Shown here piece by piece: positions 34,958 through 44,800 of a stretch of DNA of 64,000 bases (positions are counted from its first letter, which is position 1; each line of letters opens with the position of its first letter). The notes under the pieces are model-generated. The model made no database searches and was not told the origin of the DNA. It was given only the letters and a program-made list of their open reading frames with translations. Made by a program: the position numbers and the translations under genes. The DNA is from an uncultured Psychroserpens sp. (GTDB taxonomy: Bacteria > Bacteroidota > Bacteroidia > Flavobacteriales > Flavobacteriaceae): the NCBI RefSeq assembly GCF_947503375.1, contig NZ_CANNDQ010000003.1:292612-356611 (forward strand), read 5' to 3'.

Positions 34958-37336
34958 ATGAGCGATATTAATGAAAATATCGAATCTCCCTTTGAACTTA
35001 AGGTGAGTTTCGAAACTATTCTTAAGCACTATGAATCATTAGCAAAAAGCGAAGATGAATTTATAGCTGCAAAAGCACGTCGTGTATTGAAATCAGCAGA
35101 AGGGTTTCCAGAATTAAGAGATGGTATAACCAATCCTGCACATTTGGTCAAAAGAGAAAAAGAAATCCGCATCATACTTCAAGATTCATTTAGTCCTATT
35201 TTGACTAAAAATGAAATAAAAACAGCTTCTGTACCATTTCATAATCTTATTTTTAATTCATCAGAACGGTTCAAATCTATTATTGATGCTGCTGGCAAAG
35301 ATTTTGAACTAGAGATAAAGAATATGCCAAAAGATGATACCTATATCATTGCATGTACGATCATTTTAAATCTTTGTTATGGTTATGAAATAAACTTCAA
35401 GAGGCCTTTTTATTATGAAATCCCTGATGCTAAAGGGATCATGCGTTATTATAAAATCTTATATAATGCTGATTTTACAGATATCAAGGCTAATGAAAAT
35501 GCGCCAAAAATAACTGAAGAAGATTATAAAAATTTACTCGATAATTTTGAAAATATAGAACTTTGGAAAGAAAAGTTTCCGCCTAACAGTTATACTTTCA
35601 AAGGCTTTGTGATTTCAAATATTTTTGACATTACTGACGACCAATCCATATCAAACATCAAGTCAAGTTTAATCGGTGATGATAAACGTAAAGACGAAAC
35701 CTTTATGGAAGATTTCCATGAAATATTTCGTTCACTTTTAGGGCTTAAAGATATAAATGTAGGGTTTTCAATATACAATGAAGAAGAAGACGTGTTTGAG
35801 CGTGTATATGGTACAGGAGTCCATAGTTTTCTATTAAAAGATGCTGAAACCAAGCAATGTTCTGACGCACTTTGTAGCTGGTCATACAATAGACTTTTGA
35901 AGGAGAAAAAATATTTTTCTGTTTCTGATGTAGATAGAATTTATAAAATATCTGAAGGTAAAGCGCCTCATGTTTCAGTTTTACATGAACAAGGTATAAA
36001 AAGTGCTATTTTCGCTCCAATAGCTAATGAGGAAGGCCTGATGGGTATATTAGAAATTATCTCTCATAAGCCCCAAGTTTTAAACAGCATTAATGCTAAT
36101 AAGTTGGTAGATGTGATGCCATTTATAGTAACAGCTGTTGAGCGTTCTAAATCTGAAGAGCAAAATTTAATAGAAGCAATTATACAACAAGAATGTACGT
36201 CGATACATCCTAGTGTGTATTGGAAATTTGTTGATGCCGCTAGAAAGTTCCTAAAAGACAAGCATAAGTTTGGCAATGAAGCTACATTTGAAAAGATCAT
36301 TTTTGATAATATTTACCCACTATTTGGTCAAATTGATGTTAAAGGATCGTCTGATGCTAGAAATTCGGCAACTCAAAAAGACTTATCACTTCAATTAAGT
36401 TTAGTTTCAAAAATAATAGATGATATTTTAAAAACAGATAGCTTACCAATATATGAGCAGATTCAGTTTCAAGTTAAGGCATATAAAAAAGACCTTAAAG
36501 CTAATTTTAAAGTAGATAGTGAGCAAACCATCACTGCATTTTTAAAAGAGGAAATTGAACCTATATTAAAGTTTCAATACAATAAAAATGTTCACTTAAG
36601 AGATAGTATTGATGATTATTTCAGCAAAATAGATGATGATTTAAACCTCATATATTTTTACAGAAAAAATTATGATGATACCATAGCACTTATTAATAAA
36701 AATATGGCAACGCTATTAGATCAAAAGCAAGTAGAAGCTCAAAAAATGTATCCACACTATTTTGAGCGTTACAAGACTGATGGTGTAGAGCATAATATGT
36801 ATATAGGTGAAGCTATTACCAAAGAAAAAAGCTTTAACGAAGTATATTTGTACAACCTTAGGCTTTGGCAATTACAAGTCATGTGTGAGATGGAAAATGA
36901 ATACTATCAAAATCAGCATGAATATCCTATAGCGCTCGATGTAGCTTCAATGATCCTTGTCTTTAACCAGTCGTTATCAATCCGTTTTAGAATGGATGAA
37001 AAACAATTTGATGTTGATGGCACCTACAATGCTAGATATGAAGTAGTTAAAAAACGTGTTGACAAAGCGTTGATCAAGGGTACAAACGAACGCATCACTC
37101 AAAAAGGAAAAATCACAATCGTGTATTCTCAAAAAGAAGATGAGAATGAGTATTTACAATATGTAAGATTTCTCCAATCTAAGAAGGTGTTAGATAAAAA
37201 TGTAGAAATTCTAGAATTAGAAAATTTACAAGGTGTAACGGGTTTGAAAGCTATACGAGTAAATATTTTATATCATAAAAAAGAAGACAAATCATTTTAT
37301 ACCTACGATGATTTAATGAAAGAAATTAAAGCTTAA
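34958..37336 (+). CDS. GAF-domain protein of unknown function
   Basis: 792 residues, soluble, no signal peptide. A GAF-like domain is visible at about 225-385 (ISNIFDITDDQSISNIKS, IYNEEEDVFERVYGTG, IKSAIFAPIANEEGLMGILEI). It is flanked by all-helical regions without enzyme motifs. A C-terminal segment near 575-625 (HYFERYKTDGVEHNMYIGEAI) is distinctive, but I cannot assign it; it bears faint resemblance to nucleotide-cyclase sequences, too weak to use. I chose ATG 34958 because an exact -7 box sits just before the earlier ATG. The gene ends inside the end of the convergent HD/Pycsar-effector-like gene (11-base overlap), and a functional link is possible. Confidence 0.7.
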   Translation: MSDINENIESPFELKVSFETILKHYESLAKSEDEFIAAKARRVLKSAEGFPELRDGITNPAHLVKREKEIRIILQDSFSPILTKNEIKTASVPFHNLIFNSSERFKSIIDAAGKDFELEIKNMPKDDTYIIACTIILNLCYGYEINFKRPFYYEIPDAKGIMRYYKILYNADFTDIKANENAPKITEEDYKNLLDNFENIELWKEKFPPNSYTFKGFVISNIFDITDDQSISNIKSSLIGDDKRKDETFMEDFHEIFRSLLGLKDINVGFSIYNEEEDVFERVYGTGVHSFLLKDAETKQCSDALCSWSYNRLLKEKKYFSVSDVDRIYKISEGKAPHVSVLHEQGIKSAIFAPIANEEGLMGILEIISHKPQVLNSINANKLVDVMPFIVTAVERSKSEEQNLIEAIIQQECTSIHPSVYWKFVDAARKFLKDKHKFGNEATFEKIIFDNIYPLFGQIDVKGSSDARNSATQKDLSLQLSLVSKIIDDILKTDSLPIYEQIQFQVKAYKKDLKANFKVDSEQTITAFLKEEIEPILKFQYNKNVHLRDSIDDYFSKIDDDLNLIYFYRKNYDDTIALINKNMATLLDQKQVEAQKMYPHYFERYKTDGVEHNMYIGEAITKEKSFNEVYLYNLRLWQLQVMCEMENEYYQNQHEYPIALDVASMILVFNQSLSIRFRMDEKQFDVDGTYNARYEVVKKRVDKALIKGTNERITQKGKITIVYSQKEDENEYLQYVRFLQSKKVLDKNVEILELENLQGVTGLKAIRVNILYHKKEDKSFYTYDDLMKEIKA

Positions 37337-38591
37337 CGGCAAAGCTGTCTTCCGTTTTTTCTAGATCGATCAAATACGTTTGAGTATCCAATACCTCTTC
37401 TAAATTAACCGCAGGATTGTTCTTGACAGCTATTGCAAATGCAATTAAAGAACAGATAATGCCTACCATGAAGACAGTATATGTAACCCTTAATAACCTA
37501 TATTTTCGTTCTAGTACTTTCCCTAAAAAGTACAAGTCTTTGGTTAACGCTTTATAAATATAATCTTTATCTTTAATCATCTCGGCTATAGCCCATTCAT
37601 ATTCTTGTAAATCCATTTTATGAAAGTTTCCGAAAAAAATGAGATTAACTTTTTGATTCTTTACATCCTCTTTTGTAAACTGACCACTTGTTACATTTGG
37701 TCGTGTAGCTATAATTGACATAACCATTGAAATAACACTAAACAATGTAAAAACTACTGTTGGCCATGTTAAATAAGGATTAGTGTCAAGCTTAGAAATT
37801 AAATTAGCAAGAACAACCGAAATTATAATAGCATTAACTGATAGCAATATGTTGGCTTTTGTGTCTGCTATATCACTCAATTTAATATGATTCTTTAAAG
37901 CTGTTCTATAAAATGACTGAATGGCACGTTCTGGACTTTCATTTTTATATTGCGCCTTGTATTTTGCTTTTAATTCTTCTGTTTTAAGCTTAGTTTTTTG
38001 CTTCTTCTTGGCTTTCATGAGCTTGGCGAGATTCTTATCTTTTCTAGGTTGCCAGTTTTTCAAAGCATAATCCGTATAAAATTGATGCTTTTTTGCCAAC
38101 ACTCTAATGTTCTCATTACGCCATTCTGATGGAGAAAACTGACGTACATTTCTTATCTCAAGTTCTTTTCTTAAAAACTCGCTGGCCTCTTCAAAATATT
38201 TTTTACCAAAATGAGATGCATCTGCATCTCTGATCATCTTCTCTAGATCTGTTGTTGGAGAATCTTTGAACTTAGTTGCCATAATACATTTGTTTACAGC
38301 TTCAATTTTAGCCTCATCAACGTCTTGTTTAGTTAAAAACTCCTTGGCTATTTTGCAGCTTTTCTCTTCGTGATCTTCAGCACCATCAATATAACCAGTA
38401 TCATGAAATATAGCAGCAAGTTCTAGTATTTCAGCATTTTCTTTTGAAATATCTGTATTTTCAATAATTTCTCTGGTACTCTTAAGCACACGTTCTGTAT
38501 GCTTGTAATTGTGATAGAGAAAAGTTTGATCTAATTCATTTTTTAATAGATCGAATACAAATTTTTCAGCATTTTCAATTAATTTAGACAT
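37326..38591 (-). CDS. HD phosphohydrolase fused to a Pycsar-effector-like membrane domain
   Basis: 421 residues from ATG 38591 (a TTG two codons upstream is less likely). Residues 20-150 are an HD domain: H27, H31, H63-D64 and D122 form the metal site. A basic coiled linker (185-215) follows. From about 225 a PycTM/DUF5706-type region starts with the marker LSDIADTKANILL, then helices at about 246-266 and 276-296, and a third at 371-389. Related membrane proteins act as cyclic-nucleotide-triggered effectors in Pycsar defence, but stand-alone HD fusions are also widespread in Bacteroidota. The HD domain could hydrolyse a nucleotide second messenger. No cyclase is seen beside it. Confidence 0.8.
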   Translation of the reverse strand: MSKLIENAEKFVFDLLKNELDQTFLYHNYKHTERVLKSTREIIENTDISKENAEILELAAIFHDTGYIDGAEDHEEKSCKIAKEFLTKQDVDEAKIEAVNKCIMATKFKDSPTTDLEKMIRDADASHFGKKYFEEASEFLRKELEIRNVRQFSPSEWRNENIRVLAKKHQFYTDYALKNWQPRKDKNLAKLMKAKKKQKTKLKTEELKAKYKAQYKNESPERAIQSFYRTALKNHIKLSDIADTKANILLSVNAIIISVVLANLISKLDTNPYLTWPTVVFTLFSVISMVMSIIATRPNVTSGQFTKEDVKNQKVNLIFFGNFHKMDLQEYEWAIAEMIKDKDYIYKALTKDLYFLGKVLERKYRLLRVTYTVFMVGIICSLIAFAIAVKNNPAVNLEEVLDTQTYLIDLEKTEDSFAVKL

Positions 38592-38736
38592 AATCAATTA
38601 GTCGATTTTATTGATACAAATTACTAAAAATTAAATATATTATAGGCGCTTTATCTATAAAGATTTTGTTTGTAATGATACTAGATCAATTACGACATAA
38701 TTACGAAGCATCAATATAAACGAAAGGAACAATCAT

Positions 38737-39198
38737 ATGCTTACTTGGAAAGATATTATCAGTTTTTCAGTAAATGGAAATCCAACACCAGATCAGCGTG
38801 TTGAAAAAACAGAAGACCAATGGAGAGCGCAATTAACACCTGAACAATATAGAATTACAAGGCAAAAAGGAACCGAACGAGCTCATACTGGAGCGTTATG
38901 CAGTATCTATGATGAAGGACAATACAATTGTATATGCTGTAGCTCGCCATTATTTGATTCAACGATTAAATTTAGTTCGGGTACAGGTTGGCCTAGCTTT
39001 ACGCAGCCTATCAAAGAAAATGCAATTAAATATGAAAGGGATACCTCGTATGGGATGGTAAGAGTTGAGGTTATGTGTAATACTTGTGATGCGCATTTAG
39101 GACATATTTTTCCAGACGGACCAGAACCTAGCGGACTGAGATATTGTATCAATTCAGAATCTATGCAACTACAAAAGGAGGTAACTAATGACGACTAA
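38737..39198 (+). CDS. msrB: Peptide-methionine (R)-S-oxide reductase
   Basis: 153 residues. Reduces R-methionine sulfoxide in proteins. Zinc-binding pairs CICC (near 67-70) and CNTC (near 112-115), the GTGWPSF motif, and catalytic cysteine in RYCINSESM are all present. No signal peptide, so it is cytoplasmic. First gene of a five-gene oxidative-repair operon; it overlaps msrA by 11 bases. An AAAGGAGGT Shine-Dalgarno run for msrA lies within its end. Confidence 0.93.
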   Translation: MLTWKDIISFSVNGNPTPDQRVEKTEDQWRAQLTPEQYRITRQKGTERAHTGALCSIYDEGQYNCICCSSPLFDSTIKFSSGTGWPSFTQPIKENAIKYERDTSYGMVRVEVMCNTCDAHLGHIFPDGPEPSGLRYCINSESMQLQKEVTNDD

Positions 39199-39733
39199 TA
39201 GTATGCAAACAGCTACATTAGGAGGTGGTTGTTTTTGGTGTACAGAAGCTGTATTTCAAGAGGTAAGAGGTGTAGAACATGTGGTTTCAGGGTATTCAGG
39301 TGGAACTGTACCTGGACGACCAACATATAGAGAGATTTGCTCTGGTTTAACAGGCCATGCTGAGGTTATTCAAATCCTATTTGATGCTGATGTTATCACT
39401 TTTGAAGAAATTTTGGTAATTTTCATGACCACTCATGACCCAACAACTCTCAATCGACAAGGTGCTGATCGAGGAACTCAATACCGTTCGGTCATTTTTT
39501 ATCATAATAATGAACAAAAGGCCGTTGCTGAAACTGTGGTCAAAAAAGTTTCTCTTTATTACAAGAACCCAATAGTTACTGAGATATCACCACTTGATGT
39601 ATTTTATGAAGCAGAAAAAGAACATCAAGATTATTATAGAAATCATCAAACTCAAGGGTATTGTAGTTTTGTAATTGAACCAAAACTTGCAAAACTGAGA
39701 AAACTTTATGCCGATAAATTAAAAACAAATTAG
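39188..39733 (+). CDS. msrA: Peptide-methionine (S)-S-oxide reductase
   Basis: 181 residues. The GGGCFWCTEA motif carries the catalytic cysteine; GYSGG, the TTLNRQGADRGTQYRS segment and HQDYYRNH complete the active site. It reduces S-methionine sulfoxide and complements MsrB. Start ATG overlaps msrB and has a strong AAAGGAGGT site upstream. Cytoplasmic by sequence. Confidence 0.94.
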   Translation: MTTNSMQTATLGGGCFWCTEAVFQEVRGVEHVVSGYSGGTVPGRPTYREICSGLTGHAEVIQILFDADVITFEEILVIFMTTHDPTTLNRQGADRGTQYRSVIFYHNNEQKAVAETVVKKVSLYYKNPIVTEISPLDVFYEAEKEHQDYYRNHQTQGYCSFVIEPKLAKLRKLYADKLKTN

Positions 39734-39739
39734 AAGATC

Positions 39740-40021
39740 ATGAAAGCGATATGGAATAACGAGGTCATTGCAGAAAGTCAACATACGGTTGTTATTGAGA
39801 ACAATCACTACTTCCCTCACGAAAGCATTAAGAAACAATATTTTAAACCTAGTGATACTCACACCACATGTGCATGGAAAGGAGAAGCATCTTACTATAC
39901 GTTAGAGGTTAATGGTAAAGAAAATAGAGATGCTGCTTGGTATTATCCAGAAGTTTCTGAACTAGCTAAAGGAATTAAGAATAAAATTGCTTTTTGGAGA
40001 GGGGTTGAAGTCATTGAATAA
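39740..40021 (+). CDS. DUF427 protein
   Basis: 93-residue single-domain protein matching DUF427: WNNEVIAES, NHYFPHESI, TTCAWKGEASYYTL, and AAWYYPEVSELAKGIK. The function of the family is unknown; it is often found with redox genes. Six bases after msrA; its end contains the Shine-Dalgarno-like GGAGAGGGG of the next gene. Confidence 0.85.
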   Translation: MKAIWNNEVIAESQHTVVIENNHYFPHESIKKQYFKPSDTHTTCAWKGEASYYTLEVNGKENRDAAWYYPEVSELAKGIKNKIAFWRGVEVIE

Positions 40022-40517
40022 AATTGCATTAGGAGGTGGTTGTCATTGGTGTACCGAGGCTGTTTTTCAGCACTTGAAAGGTGTTGAACTAGTTGAGCAA
40101 GGTTATGTAGCTTCAACAGGTATAAATGCTTCATTTTCTGAAGCAGTTATCGTAACTTTTGACGAAACAATAATAAGTTTAAAAACCCTTGTAGAAGTGC
40201 ATTTGTATACTCATAAAAGTGCGGTTTATCATAGTATGAGAGATAAATACCGTTCAGCGGTTTATGTGTTTTCACAAGAACAAAAAGCGGAATGTATATC
40301 TATATTAAAAATGCTTCAAAAAACATTTAAAATACAATTGATTACTAAAATTCTGGAGTTTTCTAAATTTAGACCCTCTAGAGAAAGTATTCAAAATTAC
40401 TATCAAAATAATCCTAACAAGCCATTTTGTAAAACGTTTATTAACCCAAAATTGCAATTAATTTTTAGTCAGTATTCTGAATATATAAATACGAATAACT
40501 TAAAGCAGTTAATATGA
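40014..40517 (+). CDS. Divergent second MsrA paralogue
   Basis: About 167 residues of MsrA fold. The catalytic motif reads GGGCHWCTEAVFQ (His for the usual Phe), so the cysteine is kept. The substrate loop (YHSMRDKYRSAVY) and the terminal HQDYY region are degraded, here QNYYQNN. I start at TTG 40014, nine bases after GGAGAGGGG; an earlier TTG (39987) lacks a site. Overlaps both neighbours (eight bases with DUF427, four with the hydrolase/OsmC gene). Activity and substrate are uncertain. Confidence 0.75.
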   Translation: MNKIALGGGCHWCTEAVFQHLKGVELVEQGYVASTGINASFSEAVIVTFDETIISLKTLVEVHLYTHKSAVYHSMRDKYRSAVYVFSQEQKAECISILKMLQKTFKIQLITKILEFSKFRPSRESIQNYYQNNPNKPFCKTFINPKLQLIFSQYSEYINTNNLKQLI

Positions 40518-41737
40518 AAAGTGTAAAGCTACAGATTGAAAGTAAGCAAGGCAACAAACTACAAGCTTACCTTGAATTGCCTGCTAACCAAAAACCAAAT
40601 TACTATGCTGTTTTTGCCCATTGTTTTACATGTAATAGCACTTTAAATGCAGTCAAGAATATAAGTAGAGCATTGACAAACCATGGTTTTGGAGTAGTGC
40701 GGTTTGATTTTACAGGCTTAGGAAGAAGTGAAGGTGAATTTGCAGACAGTCACTTTTCTTCAAACGTCGACGATTTGCTTGCGGTTAGTGATCATTTAGA
40801 GTCTAATTATGAAGCGCCTTCACTATTGGTAGGTCATTCGCTTGGAGGTGCTGCTGTGATCGTAGCAGCATCAAAATTAGATAATATAAAAGTAGTAGCA
40901 ACTATTGGTGCGCCAGCTACAGTTAGTCATGTCACTCATTTGTTTTCTCATAGTATCGAAGAAGTCAAAGAAAAAGGAGAAGTAGAAGTTAATATTGGTG
41001 GTAGACCTTTTAAGATAAATGAAAAATTTGTTGAAGATTTTAGTAAAACAGATTTGCCTGAAATCACAAAAAACCTCAGGAAGCCTTTGCTCATTATGCA
41101 TGCCCCTTTCGACCAAATCGTAAGCATAGAGAATGCAAATAAATTATATCATAATGCACATCATCCCAAAAGTTTTATAAGTTTAGATCAAGCAGATCAT
41201 TTATTGTCAGATTCAAGAGATAGTAATTATGTTGGAAATATGATTGGAGCTTGGGTACAACGTTATTTTGATCCTAAAGACAATCAAATGTTAAGTACTG
41301 AAGGTGAACAATTGGTTGCACACCTGAACTTGAAAGAAAATAACTTTACAACTTCAATTCAAACCATCAAACATAATTTTATTGCTGATGAACCTCAGAG
41401 TATTGGTGGTGATGATTTTGGACCCTCTCCCTATGATTTTTTAAGTGCAGGCCTGGCAGCTTGTACTGTGATGACTTTAAAGTTATATGCTGAACGTAAG
41501 GAATGGGATCTGCAAGAAGTATATGCATATATAACATATTCAAAAAAGCATAGTGATGATATTATGATGGATTATGACAAACCAATAAAAATAGATCATT
41601 TAGAAAAAACACTAAAGTTTGTAGGTAATCTGGATGAATCTCAAAAACAACGACTTAAAGAGATTGCATCCAAATGTCCTGTTCATAAAACCTTACAAAA
41701 CGAAGTTATTATTGACACAAAAATCGTCGACAATTAA
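40514..41737 (+). CDS. Fused alpha/beta hydrolase and OsmC-family protein
   Basis: 407 residues with two domains. Residues 1-255 are an alpha/beta hydrolase (HCFTCN oxyanion region, nucleophile Ser in VGHSLGG near 109, catalytic His in DQADHLL near 225). Residues about 270-407 are OsmC/Ohr-like, with FGPSPYDFLSAGLAACTVMT and KCPVHKTL carrying the two peroxidase cysteines (quoted in part: LSAGLAACTVMT). OsmC proteins reduce organic hydroperoxides, in keeping with the methionine-repair operon. ATGA overlap with the previous stop. Confidence 0.85.
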   Translation: MKSVKLQIESKQGNKLQAYLELPANQKPNYYAVFAHCFTCNSTLNAVKNISRALTNHGFGVVRFDFTGLGRSEGEFADSHFSSNVDDLLAVSDHLESNYEAPSLLVGHSLGGAAVIVAASKLDNIKVVATIGAPATVSHVTHLFSHSIEEVKEKGEVEVNIGGRPFKINEKFVEDFSKTDLPEITKNLRKPLLIMHAPFDQIVSIENANKLYHNAHHPKSFISLDQADHLLSDSRDSNYVGNMIGAWVQRYFDPKDNQMLSTEGEQLVAHLNLKENNFTTSIQTIKHNFIADEPQSIGGDDFGPSPYDFLSAGLAACTVMTLKLYAERKEWDLQEVYAYITYSKKHSDDIMMDYDKPIKIDHLEKTLKFVGNLDESQKQRLKEIASKCPVHKTLQNEVIIDTKIVDN

Positions 41738-41833
41738 ACAAAAAAGCACCATAGTTGCTTTTATAATTAATATCTTTATCATTCATACTAAACGCTAACT
41801 TTATTAGTTCTGAAAACATTTAGATACTTAAAT

Positions 41834-44800
41834 ATGATAAAGCCATATAAAATAATTACCCTCATTATTGCCTTATTTATTTTTAATGCTTGTGCAACTT
41901 ACAAAGCACAATATGCTGACGAAGACCAAAAAACCTATAGTTTACCAGATAAAGAAGTAGATCGGGTTTTTTACTTAATAGGTGATGCTGGGAAATCTCC
42001 AAAAGGCGGAATGTCTAAAGCATTATCTGCATTTAATAATCACATCGAAAACAAAGACACAAAAAACGATTATACTATCTTTTTGGGTGATAATATTTAT
42101 CCAAGTGGTTTACCTGCGAAAGATAAAAAAGAACGATCTGAAGCTGAAAATGCACTCAATGGTCAAATTTTAGCTGTAGAGAATTTCAAAGGAACTACTT
42201 TGTTCATCCCAGGAAATCACGATTGGTACGCAAATGGGTTAAAAGGTCTTAAGCGCCAAGAAAAGTATATTGAAGATGCATTAGGTAAGAATACTTTTCA
42301 GCCCGAAAATGGTTGTCCACTAGAGAGTATTGATGTTGGAGAGACAATTCAATTGATTATTGTAGATACGCAATGGTACTTAGAGAACTGGAATGATAAC
42401 CCAACAATAAATGACGAATGTGAGATAAAGACCAGAGAGCGGTTTTTTGAAGAAGTAGAAGGCGAGATTAAAAAGGCAGGTGATAAAACCATCATTTTTG
42501 CTATGCATCACCCAATGTATACCAATGGTGTACATGGAGGTCAGTATGCCTTTTCAAAACACCTTTTTCCTGGTCAGAAGAAAATTCCAGTACCAATCTT
42601 TGCATCTTTGGTTACTCAAATAAGAACACAAGGAGGGGTGTCTATTCAAGACCGATATAATGAGCGTTATCATAAACTTATGAAACGGCTAGAAACACTA
42701 ACGTTCGACTCTAACAATATTGTCTTTGTTTCTGGTCATGAACATACACTTCAGTATATTGAAAATGAGGGCACAAAGCAAATTGTATCAGGTTCTGGAG
42801 CAAAAGAATCATATGCTGCCTTAAGAGATAATGGTTTGTTTTCTTACGGGAAGCAAGGTTTTGCTGAATTAACAGTTTATAAAGATGGAAGTAGTTGGGT
42901 AAGCTTTTATGGTGAAGAAAATGGAATCCCTAAACTATTATTTACTCGAGAAGTATTTATGCCTACAAAAGATTTTGACCTTTCTATGCTTCCAGATAAT
43001 TTTCCTCAAGAAATCGAAACCTCAGTATATTCTGAAAATGAAACCGACAGAACTGGTTTCTTTGAAACTGTTTGGGGTGATCACTACAGAGATGTGTATA
43101 GCACAAAAATAAAAGCTAAAGTTGCTACTCTAGATACGCTTTATGGCGGTTTAGAAATCGTAAGAGCAGGAGGAGGTCACCAAACAAGATCTTTGCGTTT
43201 AAAAACTAAAGATGGCAGAGAACTTAACATGAGAGCCTTGAGAAAAAGTGCTACGCAATATTTACAGACTGTTTTATTTAAAGAAACTTACATTGAAGAA
43301 GAGTTTGAAAAAACAGCTATAGAAAGTTTGATTTTTGATTTTTATACTGCGGCTCATCCTTATGCATTTAAAGCCATTCCAGATTTATCTGATGCAGCGA
43401 AAATTTATCACACTAACCCAAAACTATATTATATTCCAAAACATAAACATTTAGGAAAATATAATAATGATTACGGCGACGAACTTTACATGATAGAAGA
43501 ACGCCCAGAAGAAAACTACGCTAACGATAGGAACTTTGGATTTGCAGACGATATTGAAAGTACTCATGATATTATTGAAAAAATTAGAGAAGACGAAAAA
43601 TATAAGATTGATGAGAACGCACTAGTTAGAGCGCGTTTATTTGACATGCTTGTAGGTGACTGGGATAGACATCAAGATCAATGGCGTTGGGCACAATTTG
43701 ATCAGGAAAATGGAGATAAATGGTATCGACCAATACCTAGAGATCGCGATCAAGTGTTTTCGAACTTCGATGGTGCTTTATTAGGCATTATGAAAAAAAT
43801 ATCTGGCTCAACAAAACAGCTCCAAGTTTATGATGAAACCTTAGAAGATATCAAATGGATGAATGCCGCAGGAATTAAATTAGACCGTGTACTGATTCAG
43901 CAAGCTGATAAGGAAAAATGGATTGAACATGCACAGTTTTTACAAGAGAATATCACAGATGAGGTTATTGAAAAAGCGTTTTTAAAAGTACCAAAGGAAG
44001 TACAAGATGAAACACTTGAAGACATTAAAAAGAAACTCAAAGGACGGCGTTCTAATCTTATAGACATTGCTACGCGATATTATAACTACTTGAACGAATT
44101 AGTAATTCTTACAGGTACAGATAAAGACGACTATATTGAAGTAAAGCGAATTGGTGATAATGAAACACAGGTTATCATCTCTAGAATTATTGATGGTGAA
44201 AAGGGCGAAGTAATAGTTGATAAAATCTTTAATAAGGATATTACTAAAGAGTTATGGATTTACGGTCTTGATGATAAAGATGTTTTTGAAGTAACAGGAA
44301 AAGCCAATAACTTAATCTTCACAAGGCTTATTGGAGGTCAAGAAAATGACACCTATATCATCAAGTCAGGTCGTAGAGTAAAAGTGTATGATCATGAAAG
44401 TAAACCCAATACGATTAAAGAAAATAAGCGCGGTACCATAAGGCTTACAGATGTATATAAACTCAACCTCTTTGATTTTCAAAAAAACATTGTTAATAAT
44501 AGTGTTATAACTCCAGCTATTGGATTTAATCCTGACGACGGTATCTCTCTAGGAATTTCTTATGTAAGAACTAAAAACGGATTTCAACGAAACCCATTCT
44601 CACAACAACATCGATTCAAAGGCGGATACTTTTTTGCTACTGAAGGCTTCTCTCTTAATTATGATGGCGAATTTGCCAATATAATGAATGATTGGAATTT
44701 GCATGTTGGAGGTCAATTCACATCTGCAAATTTTACAAATAACTTTTTTGGTTATGGTAATGAAACAGTAAATAATGATGATGATTTAGATTTAGACTTC

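Noticed and set aside
37326..38591. A true Pycsar defence system
   Set aside because: No uridylate or cytidylate cyclase is adjacent, and the HD fusion is widespread outside defence islands.
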